Part shown: positions 1 to 7,580 of the stretch, piece after piece | Layout: each line of letters opens with the position of its first letter | Numbering within the stretch: the first letter of the stretch is position 1 | Assembly (NCBI GenBank): GCA_900554135.1 | Contig: USFU01000006.1 | Span: forward strand, 1-28,760 | From: an uncultured Collinsella sp. | GTDB lineage: Bacteria > Actinomycetota > Coriobacteriia > Coriobacteriales > Coriobacteriaceae | Direction: 5' to 3' | DNA length: 28,760 nt | The notes under the pieces: generated by a model | Told to the model about the DNA's origin: nothing | Databases searched by the model: none | The model's input: only the letters and a program-made list of their open reading frames with translations | Made by a program: the position numbers and the translations under genes

Positions 1-1
1 A

Positions 2-43
2 TTTTTGGGCAGGGTGCTGACCCGCATCTTTCCGGGGGCATAG
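2..43 (+). CDS. C-terminal end of an unidentified upstream gene (partial)
   Basis: One frame enters from the left edge and reads LGRVLTRIFPGA before a TAG at 41-43, leaving 78 bases to the start of the pilin-like gene. Frame 3 closes at once, while frame 1 stays open as a shadow of the pilin-like gene. The hydrophobic and basic tail would suit a secretion or pilus membrane component, but about 13 residues cannot identify a family. The call rests on frame and spacing only. Confidence 0.25.
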   Translation, partial: FLGRVLTRIFPGA

Positions 44-121
44 TTTATGCCGTACCGCCACAGACGTGGCACAGGCTGCGCGGGTGCGCCCGCGCATACA
101 TCAAAGAGAGGAGGAGGTCCA

Positions 122-364
122 ATGCACGATATCCTCGCCAAGCCGGCGGCCATCGCCACCTGCGGCCTTTTCAACATGAAGCGCCGCGCCAAGGAGGCCC
201 TGCCCGCACAGGGCTCCATCGAGTGGGTCGTGATCGTCGTCTGCATCGCCGTCGCGCTGATCGCCGCGCTGGTTTATCTGTCCAACCAGATGAACATCAA
301 GATCAACACGGTCTCCAAGACGCTGGCCGGTACCAACGTCAATGGAGCCAATACGCCCAGCTAG
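122..364 (+). CDS. Flp/Tad-like small pilin or pilin-related membrane protein
   Basis: This 80-residue protein has a short basic leader (KRRAKEALPA, about residues 20-29), then QGSIEWVV and an unbroken hydrophobic helix (about 35-54) and a short polar tail. That is the plan of class III (Flp) pilins, which are cleaved by a prepilin peptidase and carry Glu at mature position 5. Cleavage after Ala29 would place Glu34 at position 5; cleavage after Gly31 would place it at position 3, so the site is uncertain. The ATG at 122 was chosen because a strong GAGGAGG lies just upstream; an in-frame extension back to 47 gives an unconvincing sequence. The next gene follows after 115 bases and probably belongs to the same pilus-type locus, most of which lies to the left. 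Role in surface pili is inference. Confidence 0.6.
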   Translation: MHDILAKPAAIATCGLFNMKRRAKEALPAQGSIEWVVIVVCIAVALIAALVYLSNQMNIKINTVSKTLAGTNVNGANTPS

Positions 365-479
365 CGCATCTCGGAGCCATCCGTCCGGGGGCAGACACCC
401 CCGCCCCCGGGCATCCCGAACCTTCCCGCGCGCCGACAGGGCGCGCTTTCCAGATAACCACAGCACCGGAGGGAGCCGT

Positions 480-800
480 ATGCTCGGAACACTCACGCTC
501 GCAGCCGGGTCGGCCGTCGCCGGCTGGCTGCTGCAACATGCCTACCAGCACATGCGCTATTCCTTCTACGAGCGCGAGGACGCGGCCATGCTCGCACCGG
601 GCGCGGACCCCGAACAGCGCCGCAGCTGGCTGGCCGCCATCGCGCCGCAGATCAGCATCCAGGCCGTCGCCCCCTCCACGATCGACGCGCTCGCCGCATC
701 GGGAGATATCGACGCGGGCCTGCTGCCCGCCCGCGCGGCCGGGGCCTACGGTGACTCGGTAGCACCGTGTGCTGCCGAAGGGGCTTTGCGCGATGGCTAG
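480..800 (+). CDS. Small protein of unknown function in a pilus-like locus
   Basis: The ATG at 480 is preceded by GGAGGGA at ideal spacing, giving 106 residues. The N-terminus (MLGTLTLAAGSAVAGWLL) is hydrophobic and could be a signal peptide or single membrane anchor. After it come an aromatic and charged stretch (YSFYERED) and an Ala/Pro-rich, low-complexity second half that I cannot assign. The gene follows the Flp-like pilin with the same orientation and is closed by the terminator at 821, so it is probably the last gene of that operon. No catalytic motif is visible. A minor pilin or accessory pilus protein is possible but unproven. Confidence 0.5.
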   Translation: MLGTLTLAAGSAVAGWLLQHAYQHMRYSFYEREDAAMLAPGADPEQRRSWLAAIAPQISIQAVAPSTIDALAASGDIDAGLLPARAAGAYGDSVAPCAAEGALRDG

Positions 801-820
801 GGCTGAGAAATAAAGTGAGT

Positions 821-856
821 GTGGGCTCTGTCGTTCGAATGAACGACAGAGCCCAC
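821..856. terminator. Strong hairpin terminator after the pilin-like operon
   Basis: A perfect 16-bp stem (821-836 with 841-856) encloses the loop GAAT and is followed by GTTAATATTT. It starts 20 bases after the stop of the preceding gene. The U-tract is weak, but the stem is long and perfect. Confidence 0.75.
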
Positions 857-897
857 GTTAATATTTCAGCCAACGTACGTCATGGCAATCCCCGGTA

Positions 898-1002
898 GGT
901 CCCCGGGTGCCCCGCGGCGGGCTGGGTTATTTAGCTGAGCGACTTTGCGAAGCAAGGGGAGCGAAGAAAAAAACCCAGCCCGCCGCGGGGCACCCGGGGA
1001 CC
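898..1002. repeat. Perfect 31-bp inverted repeat with 43-nt loop upstream of purE
   Basis: Bases 898-928 are the exact reverse complement of 972-1002. The arms are very GC-rich (containing CCCCGCGGCGGGC) and the loop ends in an A-tract. No coding potential is seen. It could be a MITE-like element, a very strong attenuator or terminator, or a structured leader; no clear target-site duplication flanks it. Confidence 0.8.
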
Positions 1003-1019
1003 GCAGGGACGGGAGCAGC

Positions 1020-1025
1020 TATACT
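1020..1025 (+). promoter_or_regulatory. Possible -10 element of purE
   Basis: TATACT lies 63 bases before the purE ATG, just after the inverted repeat. No good -35 hexamer is visible at 16-18 bp, so this is weak. Confidence 0.3.
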
Positions 1026-1088
1026 ACTCTCAGTAGTTAAGGGTCGCGGATTCGCCGCGTCACCGCTCTCAACAGGAGGTCTTTGTTT

Positions 1089-1553
1089 ATGGCAGATCAA
1101 AAGCCGGTTGTCGGGATCATCATGGGCTCCAAGTCCGATCTGGGCGTTATGGAAGGTTGCACCGCCGAGCTCGAGGCACTGGGCGTGCCCTATGAGCTCG
1201 TCATTGCAAGCGCGCACCGCACGCCGGCGAAGGTCCATGAGTGGGCCTCGACTGCTGCCGACCGCGGTATCAAGGTGATTATCGCTGCCGCTGGCAAGGC
1301 TGCTCACCTGGGCGGTGTCGTGGCTGCGTTTACGCCGCTGCCGGTCATCGGCGTGCCTATGAAGACGAGCGATCTGGGTGGTATGGACTCACTGCTGTCG
1401 ATGGTTCAGATGCCTTCGGGCGTGCCCGTTGCCTGTGTGGCCATCAACGGTGCCAAGAACGCTGCCATTTACGCCACGCAGATTCTGGGCGCATGCGACC
1501 CCGAGTACCGCAAGGTTATCGAGAAGATGAAGCAAGAGATGGCTGACGCCTAA
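1089..1553 (+). CDS. purE: PurE, N5-carboxyaminoimidazole ribonucleotide mutase (class I)
   Basis: PurE moves the carboxylate of N5-CAIR to form CAIR in de novo purine synthesis. The 154 residues match the family's usual compact length. Visible signatures are MGSKSD near the N-terminus, SAHRTP, the AGKAAHLGG loop with its conserved His, and VQMPSGVPVA with the NAA..A.QIL helix near the C-terminus. SAHRTP and the AHL motif favour the class I mutase over the class II AIR carboxylase. The ATG at 1089 is used because AGGAGG at 1074-1079 sits 9 bases before it; a TTG six bases upstream is less well placed. Class I enzymes need PurK to make their substrate and no purK is in the window. The other pur genes here (purF, purM, purN) lie 3 kb away, so purE appears to be transcribed separately, possibly with the sortase gene 36 bases downstream. 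Confidence 0.95.
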   Translation: MADQKPVVGIIMGSKSDLGVMEGCTAELEALGVPYELVIASAHRTPAKVHEWASTAADRGIKVIIAAAGKAAHLGGVVAAFTPLPVIGVPMKTSDLGGMDSLLSMVQMPSGVPVACVAINGAKNAAIYATQILGACDPEYRKVIEKMKQEMADA

Positions 1554-1589
1554 GCGCTCTGCCAGTCCATTTGCAGCATAAGGAGAGCC

Positions 1590-2588
1590 ATGTCCGACTA
1601 TCAGGGAAAGCGTTTTTCGGCTTCTCGGATTCCCGATCCAGCCAAGTCGGGAGCAGCCCGCGCGCCGCAGCGGGGTCGGACATCCTCTCCTCAGCAGTCG
1701 CGTGCGCCGCGCCCCGTGACGCCGGCGAAGCATCGCCGTCAGGATACGCCTGCTGCATATCGCCCTTCGTCATACAGTACGGCCAAGAGGTCACCTCGCT
1801 CTTCGGCGCATACCGCGCCATCGAGCTATACCGAGCCGCCGCGCAAAAAGCGCCGCTCCGTCATTCCCATTCTGCTCATCATCATCGGCATTGGCCTGAT
1901 CGTTGCTGCGGCCGCCATCTTTATCAACGCGCAGATTGGCTATAAGCAGGCGAGCGAGTCGTATCAAAAAATCGAAAAGCAATATGTGAGCGACAAGGAC
2001 GCCAGCGGCGTGCCAATTATCGACTTCAATGCGCTCGCTCAGACAAATCCCGAGGTTGTTGGCTGGATTTACGCGCCCGGCACCAACATCAACTACCCTG
2101 TGGTGCAGACCAACAACAACTCAAAGTACCTCAATACGCTGTTCGACGGCACCGCCAATGCGTCGGGAGCCATCTTCTTGGATAGCGACGATACTGCGCC
2201 GGGCATGGTGGATCAGCAGACCACGATTTACGGTCACCACATGAACGACGGGTCAATGTTCAACGTGATTTCGAACACGACCGATCAGGCGACGTTCGAC
2301 AGCATGGAATACGTGTACTACATCACGCGCGATGCGACGTATAAGTTGCGCCCGCTGGCGACCAAAGTGGTCGAGGATACGTATGCCAAGGCGCGCACAC
2401 CCAACTTTGAGGGCGATGACGGACTGAAGAATTACCTGTCCGAGATGCTCGACGGTGCCTCGGCCGTGGCGAGCGATGCCACCGATCGTGCTGCTTCGGC
2501 AACCAAGGTCGTAACGCTCGTAACCTGCCGTTCGCTGTCGCTGAGCAACACACGCGCCGTCATGGTGCTCACACCGGTCGAGGAATAA
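1590..2588 (+). CDS. Class B-type sortase, membrane anchored
   Basis: Sortases cleave a sorting signal and attach the protein to peptidoglycan or to another pilin. The 332 residues begin with a disordered Pro/Arg/Ser-rich cytoplasmic tail (about 1-88), then one transmembrane helix (about 90-113), then an extracellular catalytic domain. Motifs seen are GWIYAPGTNINYPVVQ, IYGHHMNDGSMF with catalytic His216, TLVTC with Cys313, and Arg322 in SNTRAVMVL. The YGHxMxDGSMF signature is typical of class B sortases. The long basic tail is unusual for class B. The gene has no pilin operon around it and sits between purE and a MoaE-like gene; its substrates cannot be told from here. The LAxTG-like signals of the surface proteins at 17531-28339 are more typical of class E substrates, so a direct partnership is doubtful. 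Confidence 0.9.
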   Translation: MSDYQGKRFSASRIPDPAKSGAARAPQRGRTSSPQQSRAPRPVTPAKHRRQDTPAAYRPSSYSTAKRSPRSSAHTAPSSYTEPPRKKRRSVIPILLIIIGIGLIVAAAAIFINAQIGYKQASESYQKIEKQYVSDKDASGVPIIDFNALAQTNPEVVGWIYAPGTNINYPVVQTNNNSKYLNTLFDGTANASGAIFLDSDDTAPGMVDQQTTIYGHHMNDGSMFNVISNTTDQATFDSMEYVYYITRDATYKLRPLATKVVEDTYAKARTPNFEGDDGLKNYLSEMLDGASAVASDATDRAASATKVVTLVTCRSLSLSNTRAVMVLTPVEE

Positions 2589-2617
2589 AGCGGCTCGGAT
2601 TATCAAAAGGAGAAATG

Positions 2618-3034
2618 ATGCTTGAAAGTGGCAAATCGATGCCTTCGGTTGATGCTTGGCTGCGCGAAGCCAAGGCCGATGTTTCGGCGGCTGATTGCGG
2701 GATGTACCTGACACACAACGGCGTGGTGCGTGCGACGCCAAAGGCCGAGGTGCGTGGGGTCGAGACAGATGGTGTGGCGCCTGGACATAAGGTAGGCGGC
2801 ATGGTGTTCGGCTTTGATGCCGATAAGGTGCAGGCCGCCATCGAGGCAACGCGCATGATGCCGGGTATCGGCTATGTGCGCGTGTGGCTGGCGAGTGGCG
2901 AGCTTACCGTGGGCGACGACATCATGCTCGTACTCATTGGCGGGGACATTCGCCCGCATGTGGTCGACGCACTGCAGGCGCTCGTCGGTACCATCAAAAA
3001 TGAGTGTGTGAGCGAGGTCGAGCGCGAGGCGTAA
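2618..3034 (+). CDS. MoaE-like protein (molybdopterin synthase catalytic subunit family, divergent)
   Basis: The 138 residues resemble MoaE in the second half: GYVRVWLASGELTVGDDIM followed by VLIGGDIRPHVVDALQALVG and a final Lys helix (TIKNE). MoaE, with the MoaD thiocarboxylate, puts the dithiolene sulfurs into molybdopterin. The usual C-terminal P.WKKE segment, which carries an active-site Lys, is replaced here by CVSEVEREA, and the first third is not recognisably MoaE. No moaD, moaC or other cofactor gene is nearby. It may therefore be a divergent or repurposed homologue. Two ATGs lie in tandem (2615 and 2618); AGGAG at 2608-2612 suits the second better. It follows the sortase stop by 29 bases and is probably co-transcribed with it. 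Confidence 0.6.
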   Translation: MLESGKSMPSVDAWLREAKADVSAADCGMYLTHNGVVRATPKAEVRGVETDGVAPGHKVGGMVFGFDADKVQAAIEATRMMPGIGYVRVWLASGELTVGDDIMLVLIGGDIRPHVVDALQALVGTIKNECVSEVEREA

Positions 3035-3058
3035 GGCCGGCAGCAGCACTCACCAACA

Positions 3059-3100
3059 AAAAGCCCGCTGGCAGTTCAATCAGTCTGCCAGCGGGCTTTT
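3059..3100. terminator. Bidirectional terminator between convergent genes
   Basis: A perfect 16-bp stem (3059-3074 with 3085-3100) with a 10-nt loop has a 3' T-run on both strands. It separates the MoaE-like gene (+) from the PF06541 gene (-). Confidence 0.9.
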
Positions 3101-3133
3101 CTGTGCGTTGGAAAATCTCTGCATTGCGTGACG

Positions 3134-4363
3134 CTACACGCGCGTCGCATCCTTGGGGCTCATGGTCATACTCTGGAAGCGGTTTTCCATGTAGTCGTTA
3201 TCGAAATACTTGCCGTAGAACTGCGCGACGGGAATATCCGGCTCCGTGCCGTTGACGCGCTGGTACCAGTAGTCGAGCGACTGTAGCGTCATGACGCCGT
3301 CGACCAGCATAATGACGGTAAAGATGACGGTAGCCGAGTAGCGACTCTTCCACGGAATCATGTTGATGAGCTTGAGCAGCCTCGGCAGCAGCAGCTTGAT
3401 CCAGATAAGGCCACCCAGGCCCCACAGGCAGGCAAAGCCCGTGCAGGTGCGTCCGCCCGTAAGGACGGCGAGTGGGTCGGGCATGCCAAAGAGCTTCATA
3501 TGCGAGTAGCTCCACGAGACCACGCCAAATGAGGTCTGCATAAACCAGCCCACGAACACCTCAAAGCTCGCGCCGAGCACAGCGCTTACCAGGAAAATGA
3601 TGATGGGGTTCTTTTTATAGAAGCGGTTGAGCACCATGGTCATGAGTACGGCACCAAAGCCATAGATGGGGCTGAAGGGACCAAACAGCATGCCGGCGCG
3701 GTCCTGGTAGACGCCTGGGTCGTCGACCGTCATGTGCCAGATGTCCTCGGCGATCAGGCCGAGCACGCAGCAGACGAGGAATACCCAGAACAGGTTGAAG
3801 TAGTTGAGCTTGATGTAGCCCTCGCCGGTTTCATCGCGGCCGAGCATGCCCTCGGCGGCGGCGTCGCGGTCGAGCATCTCCTGCAGGCGGCGCTGCAGTT
3901 CGCGCTCCTGGCGAAGCGTAGGATCGACGGTGGCTGAAAGCGCGATGAGGATACCGAGCTGAATAGCGGGACGAAGCAAGAAGAGCCCGATACCTTGGAG
4001 CATCACGTCGACCAAAAGCTCGACGACGGTGAATGCAATAAGGATGTAGGACAGGCGGGCGGCGTTGCGGCGCTGATTTTTGATAAGGTCCAGGCCAAAG
4101 ATGATCAGAATGACGGCACTTGCCGCAGAGAGCATGATGCCGGCGACTATGAGTCCAACCGAGACCAGCATATTGTCGCCGAGCTTTTCGGCGGCGTTGC
4201 CGTTAATGAGCGCGGTGATGACCTGCCACATAAAGGCGGCGACCGACGGGAGTGTGCCCACGCCGGACAGGATGCACAGGACGGCGTACACCTTAATGAT
4301 GAGGGGAATTTTCTTGACCTCCGTGGCGCTGGGGACGCTGGGGTCGAGTTCGTTTCGATCCAT
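3134..4363 (-). CDS. Polytopic membrane protein with PF06541 (putative ABC-transporter type IV / CmpB-like) domain
   Basis: The 409-residue protein has two membrane modules. The N-terminal module (about residues 20-145) has four predicted helices, then a charged linker with a heptad-like stretch (RQERELQRRLQEMLDRD, about 151-167). The C-terminal module (about 188-365) shows the PF06541 pattern: helices around GLIAEDIWH, FGPFSPIYGFGAVLM, SAVLGASFEVFVGWFM, and the WSYS..K...G.....L..G CLWGL block. PF06541 proteins are widespread in Firmicutes and Actinobacteria and their function is not established, despite the transporter name. The start ATG is preceded by GAAAGG. No ATPase gene is adjacent. 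It is monocistronic and convergent with the upstream operon. Confidence 0.8.
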   Translation of the reverse strand: MDRNELDPSVPSATEVKKIPLIIKVYAVLCILSGVGTLPSVAAFMWQVITALINGNAAEKLGDNMLVSVGLIVAGIMLSAASAVILIIFGLDLIKNQRRNAARLSYILIAFTVVELLVDVMLQGIGLFLLRPAIQLGILIALSATVDPTLRQERELQRRLQEMLDRDAAAEGMLGRDETGEGYIKLNYFNLFWVFLVCCVLGLIAEDIWHMTVDDPGVYQDRAGMLFGPFSPIYGFGAVLMTMVLNRFYKKNPIIIFLVSAVLGASFEVFVGWFMQTSFGVVSWSYSHMKLFGMPDPLAVLTGGRTCTGFACLWGLGGLIWIKLLLPRLLKLINMIPWKSRYSATVIFTVIMLVDGVMTLQSLDYWYQRVNGTEPDIPVAQFYGKYFDNDYMENRFQSMTMSPKDATRV

Positions 4364-4601
4364 ACAGAACCTTTCTCGCTTTGTCCTAGGTTACAAGGAT
4401 ACGCCGCCGACCTGCCAAAAGACAGGACGAACGTCCCAATTGCAACAATGCAACCCTCAATGGTGGGCGCGGCGGCCATCTGGGGGCGCGGGCGCTTGCA
4501 CTGGACAGACCGATAAAATGTTTGGCCGCAAAACGGATTATTAGCTCGGTGGGCTTTTAAAAAGCGCTGCTCATGCGCTGGGGAGCGCGTCGCGCCGTGC
4601 G

Positions 4602-4607
4602 TATAAT
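4602..4607 (+). promoter_or_regulatory. Probable -10 box of the purF operon
   Basis: A consensus TATAAT lies 41 bases upstream of the purF ATG. The -35 region is not a good match. The 285-base gap between the divergent PF06541 and purF genes shows no riboswitch that I can recognise. Confidence 0.5.
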
Positions 4608-4648
4608 AAGGCGGGTAACGCCAAAATACGAGGCTCTGAGGGGATGCC

Positions 4649-6319
4649 ATGTCTCAAGAAACCATCCGCGCGGCCGAGCGTGCCGCGGGACAGGTGAACG
4701 CCATGTCGACGTATGATCCGGACTCTGACCAGCTGCATGAGGAATGCGGCGTTTTTGGTGTCTGGGCGCCCGATCGCGACGTGGCTCGACTGACGTACTT
4801 TGGCCTGCGTGCACTGCAGCACCGTGGCCAAGAATCGGCGGGAATCGCTGTTGGTGACGGCGGTACGGTTATGGTCCGCAAGGATCTGGGCCTGCTCGAC
4901 CGCGTGTTCTCCAATGCCGACTTGTCGACGCTCTCCGGTCAGCTGGCCGTGGGTCATGTGCGCTACGGCACCGCCGGCGCCAAGAGCTGGGAAGCCTCTC
5001 AGCCACACCTCTCTACCATCAATAGCGTCATTATCGCGCTCGCGCACAACGGCACCCTCGTCAACACCGACGAGCTGCGCCGCCAGCTGATCGAGTTGGG
5101 CGTGCCGTTCCTCTCCAACTCGGATTCCGAGGTCGCGACCAAACTCATCGGCTACTTTACTCAGCGTACAGGCCATCTGCGCGAGGGCATTCGCAAGACC
5201 ATGGAGCTCGTGCGCGGCGGCTACGCCATGACGCTCATCAACGAGCAGGCGCTCTACGCTTTCCGCGATCCGCACGGCATTCGCCCGCTCGTGCTGGGCA
5301 AGCTGGTGGACGAGGGCCTGGACCAGGCCGATGCCGCATCCGTTTCGCAGCTGCCGTCGCAGGACGGTGCCGCGACGGTCGACGCCACCACCCATGTCAC
5401 CCGCGCCGGCGGCTGGGTCGTCGCCTCCGAGACCTGTGCGCTCGACATTGTGGGCGCCGAGTACGTGCGCGATGTCCGTCCCGGCGAGATCCTGCGCATC
5501 AGTGCCGAGGGCCTGGTATCCGAGCAGGGCGTGCCCGCTGCCGAAGAGCCCGCTAACTGCATCTTTGAGCAGGTTTACTTTGCCCGCCCCGACTCCATCA
5601 TGAATGGCAAGAGCGTCTACGCCTGCCGCTATGACATGGGTCGTCAGCTGGCACATGAGGAGCCCGTCGAGGCCGACCTGGTCATCGGCGTGCCCGACTC
5701 CGGCCTGCCGCCCGCGGAGGGGTATTCGCACGAGAGCGGTATTCCCTTTGGCGAGGGCCTCATCAAGAACCGCTATGTGGGCCGTACGTTTATCGAGCCT
5801 ACGCAGGAGCTGCGTGCCATGGGCGTGCGTATGAAGCTCAACCCGCTGCGCGACAACATCGAGGGCAAGCGCCTAGTCGTCATCGACGACTCCATCGTGC
5901 GTGGCACCACCATGGTGCAGCTCGTCAAGATGCTGCGCAACGCCGGCGCCAAGGAGATTCACATTCGCATCAACTCGCCCGAGGTCATCTGGCCGTGCTT
6001 CTACGGTATCGATACCGACGTGCAGTCGCAGCTCATCAGCGCCAACAAGACGGTCGACGAGATTTGCGAGTACATTGGCGCCGATTCGCTGGCCTTCCTT
6101 TCGGTCGAGGGCCTGCTGAAGGTCATGCCCAAGGGCGGTTACTGCGATGCGTGCTTTACCGGACGCTACCCCGTGGCGATTCCCGAGAGCTTTGGCCGCG
6201 ACAAGTTCATGGAGGGCTTTAAGCCCCGCAACCTGGACAAGCCGCTGCACTTTGACGACGACGCCGTGGTCGAGAAATACGACGACCGCAGCTGGGAAGA
6301 GGAGCACGGCGAGGCCTAA
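4649..6319 (+). CDS. purF: PurF, amidophosphoribosyltransferase (iron-sulfur, Bacillus type)
   Basis: PurF makes phosphoribosylamine from PRPP and glutamine, the committed step of purine synthesis. The glutaminase domain starts at Cys33 in EECGVFGV, which becomes the N-terminal nucleophile after propeptide removal. RALQHRGQESAGI and the NGTLVN block follow. The PRPP loop is VVIDDSIVRGTT (410-421). Four cysteines at 304, 450, 499 and 502 are placed like the 4Fe-4S ligands of the Bacillus enzyme, with the last pair as YCDAC. An extra segment of about 35 residues (about 218-253) interrupts the glutaminase domain before WVVASETCALD. The ATG at 4649 has GAGGGG upstream and implies a 32-residue propeptide; an in-frame ATG at 4703 would give 14 residues, closer to known propeptides. 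It is the first gene of purF-purM-purN. Confidence 0.97.
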   Translation: MSQETIRAAERAAGQVNAMSTYDPDSDQLHEECGVFGVWAPDRDVARLTYFGLRALQHRGQESAGIAVGDGGTVMVRKDLGLLDRVFSNADLSTLSGQLAVGHVRYGTAGAKSWEASQPHLSTINSVIIALAHNGTLVNTDELRRQLIELGVPFLSNSDSEVATKLIGYFTQRTGHLREGIRKTMELVRGGYAMTLINEQALYAFRDPHGIRPLVLGKLVDEGLDQADAASVSQLPSQDGAATVDATTHVTRAGGWVVASETCALDIVGAEYVRDVRPGEILRISAEGLVSEQGVPAAEEPANCIFEQVYFARPDSIMNGKSVYACRYDMGRQLAHEEPVEADLVIGVPDSGLPPAEGYSHESGIPFGEGLIKNRYVGRTFIEPTQELRAMGVRMKLNPLRDNIEGKRLVVIDDSIVRGTTMVQLVKMLRNAGAKEIHIRINSPEVIWPCFYGIDTDVQSQLISANKTVDEICEYIGADSLAFLSVEGLLKVMPKGGYCDACFTGRYPVAIPESFGRDKFMEGFKPRNLDKPLHFDDDAVVEKYDDRSWEEEHGEA

Positions 6320-6343
6320 AACCTGCCATGTGGGGACAGGTTT
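6319..6343 (+). terminator. Weak hairpin after purF with a GGGGACAG arm
   Basis: AAACCTG at 6319-6325 pairs with CAGGTTT at 6337-6343 and is followed by ATTTT. It overlaps the purF stop codon. The 3' arm contains the GGGGACAG core seen in other intergenic hairpins of this window. It may only attenuate transcription before purM. Confidence 0.4.
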
Positions 6344-6476
6344 ATTTTGGTAGGTTTTACCTGCTGTTTCGTTGATATGACGGCGCGTGCTGTTATGGCG
6401 CGCGCCGAAATGAACGCAACTATGAGCACCGTTTGGCGCCCGCGCGGCGCCACGGTAGTGGGAGAGGAAGGCTCAG

Positions 6477-7580
6477 ATGAGCGACAGCAAGCATGTGACG
6501 TACGAGGACGCCGGCGTCGATACCGCCGAGGGCGGCCGCGCCGTCGACGCTATTAAGCAGATGGTCAAGGACACCAACCGCCCCGAGGTTATCGGCGGCA
6601 TCGGTGGCTTTGGTGGCCTGTTCTCGGCCGCCGCGCTCAAGGATATGGAAGACCCGATCCTGATCAGCGGCACCGACGGCGTGGGCACCAAGCTCGTGCT
6701 CGCCCAGATTATGGACCGTCACGAGACGGTGGGCCAGGACCTGGTCGCCATGTGCGTCAATGACATTTTGGCTTCGGGCGCCGAGCCGCTGTTCTTCCTG
6801 GATTACGTTGCCATCGGTCACATTGAGGCCGAGCACATGGCAAAGATCATCAAGGGCGTGGCCGACGGCTGCAAGCTCGCGGGCTGCGCGCTCGTGGGCG
6901 GCGAGATGGCCGAGCACCCGGGCGTCATGGCCCCCGCCGATTACGACCTCGCCGGCTTTACCGTGGGTGTCGTCGACCGTCCCAAGATGCTCGACCCCGC
7001 GAACGTTCGCCCCGGCGATGTGATCCTGGGCCTGCCTTCTACCGGCGTGCATTCCAACGGTTACTCGCTCGTGCGCAAGGTTATCGGTGTCGACGGCATC
7101 AAGCCGGGCACGCCCGAAGCTGCCGCTAAGGCCGAGGAGCTGAGCCGTCCGCTCGAGGAGCTCGGCGGCGCTTCGCTGGCCGACGCCCTGCTGGCCCCCA
7201 CGCGCATTTATGTGAAGCCGATTCTGGAGCTGCTCCACGGTGGCGCCAACGTTCATGCCATCGCCCACATCACCGGCGGCGGTATTACCGAGAACCTCAA
7301 CCGCGCGCTCGCCGACGACGTCGATGCCGTGGTCACCCGCAGCGGCGCCGAGATGGGCTGGGACGTTCCGCCCGTCATTACTTACGTGTCGCGTCAGGCC
7401 GAGCTCGCGCCCAATGAGGCATGCAAGACCTTCAACATGGGCGTCGGCCTGTGCCTGATCGTCGCCCCCGAGGACGAGGCTGCCGTGACCGAGGCTCTGG
7501 TCGCGCTGGGCGAGAAGCCGTTCCGCGTGGGCGAGTGCGTTGAGGGTTCCGGTAAGGTCGTGTACTCCGATGAGCGCTAA
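6477..7580 (+). CDS. purM: PurM, phosphoribosylformylglycinamidine cyclo-ligase (AIR synthetase)
   Basis: PurM closes the imidazole ring of FGAM with ATP to give AIR, the precursor of the PurE/PurK step. The 367 residues cover the family length. The N-terminal AIR synthase-related domain shows GGFGGLFS, ISGTDGVGTKL and the VAMCVNDILASGAEPLFFLD block. ALVGGEMAEHPG is in the middle. The C-terminal domain shows GLPSTGVHSNGYSLVRKV and HITGGGITENLNRAL. GAGAGGAAG precedes the ATG at 6477. It lies 157 bases after purF and its 3' end overlaps purN, so purM and purN are probably translationally coupled. Confidence 0.97.
   Translation: MSDSKHVTYEDAGVDTAEGGRAVDAIKQMVKDTNRPEVIGGIGGFGGLFSAAALKDMEDPILISGTDGVGTKLVLAQIMDRHETVGQDLVAMCVNDILASGAEPLFFLDYVAIGHIEAEHMAKIIKGVADGCKLAGCALVGGEMAEHPGVMAPADYDLAGFTVGVVDRPKMLDPANVRPGDVILGLPSTGVHSNGYSLVRKVIGVDGIKPGTPEAAAKAEELSRPLEELGGASLADALLAPTRIYVKPILELLHGGANVHAIAHITGGGITENLNRALADDVDAVVTRSGAEMGWDVPPVITYVSRQAELAPNEACKTFNMGVGLCLIVAPEDEAAVTEALVALGEKPFRVGECVEGSGKVVYSDER

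Noticed and set aside
223..762. A 179-codon + strand open frame across the pilin-like region
   Set aside because: It is out of frame with two genes having strong ribosome sites, and its product is Arg/Pro/Ser-rich without structure.
4364..4648. Purine riboswitch or other structured leader before purF
   Set aside because: I could not find a conserved riboswitch core; only a -10 box and short unconvincing inverted pieces are present.
4571..5731. A 386-codon open frame on the - strand opposite purF
   Set aside because: Antisense shadow of purF; sequence is His/Gly/Val-rich without motifs.
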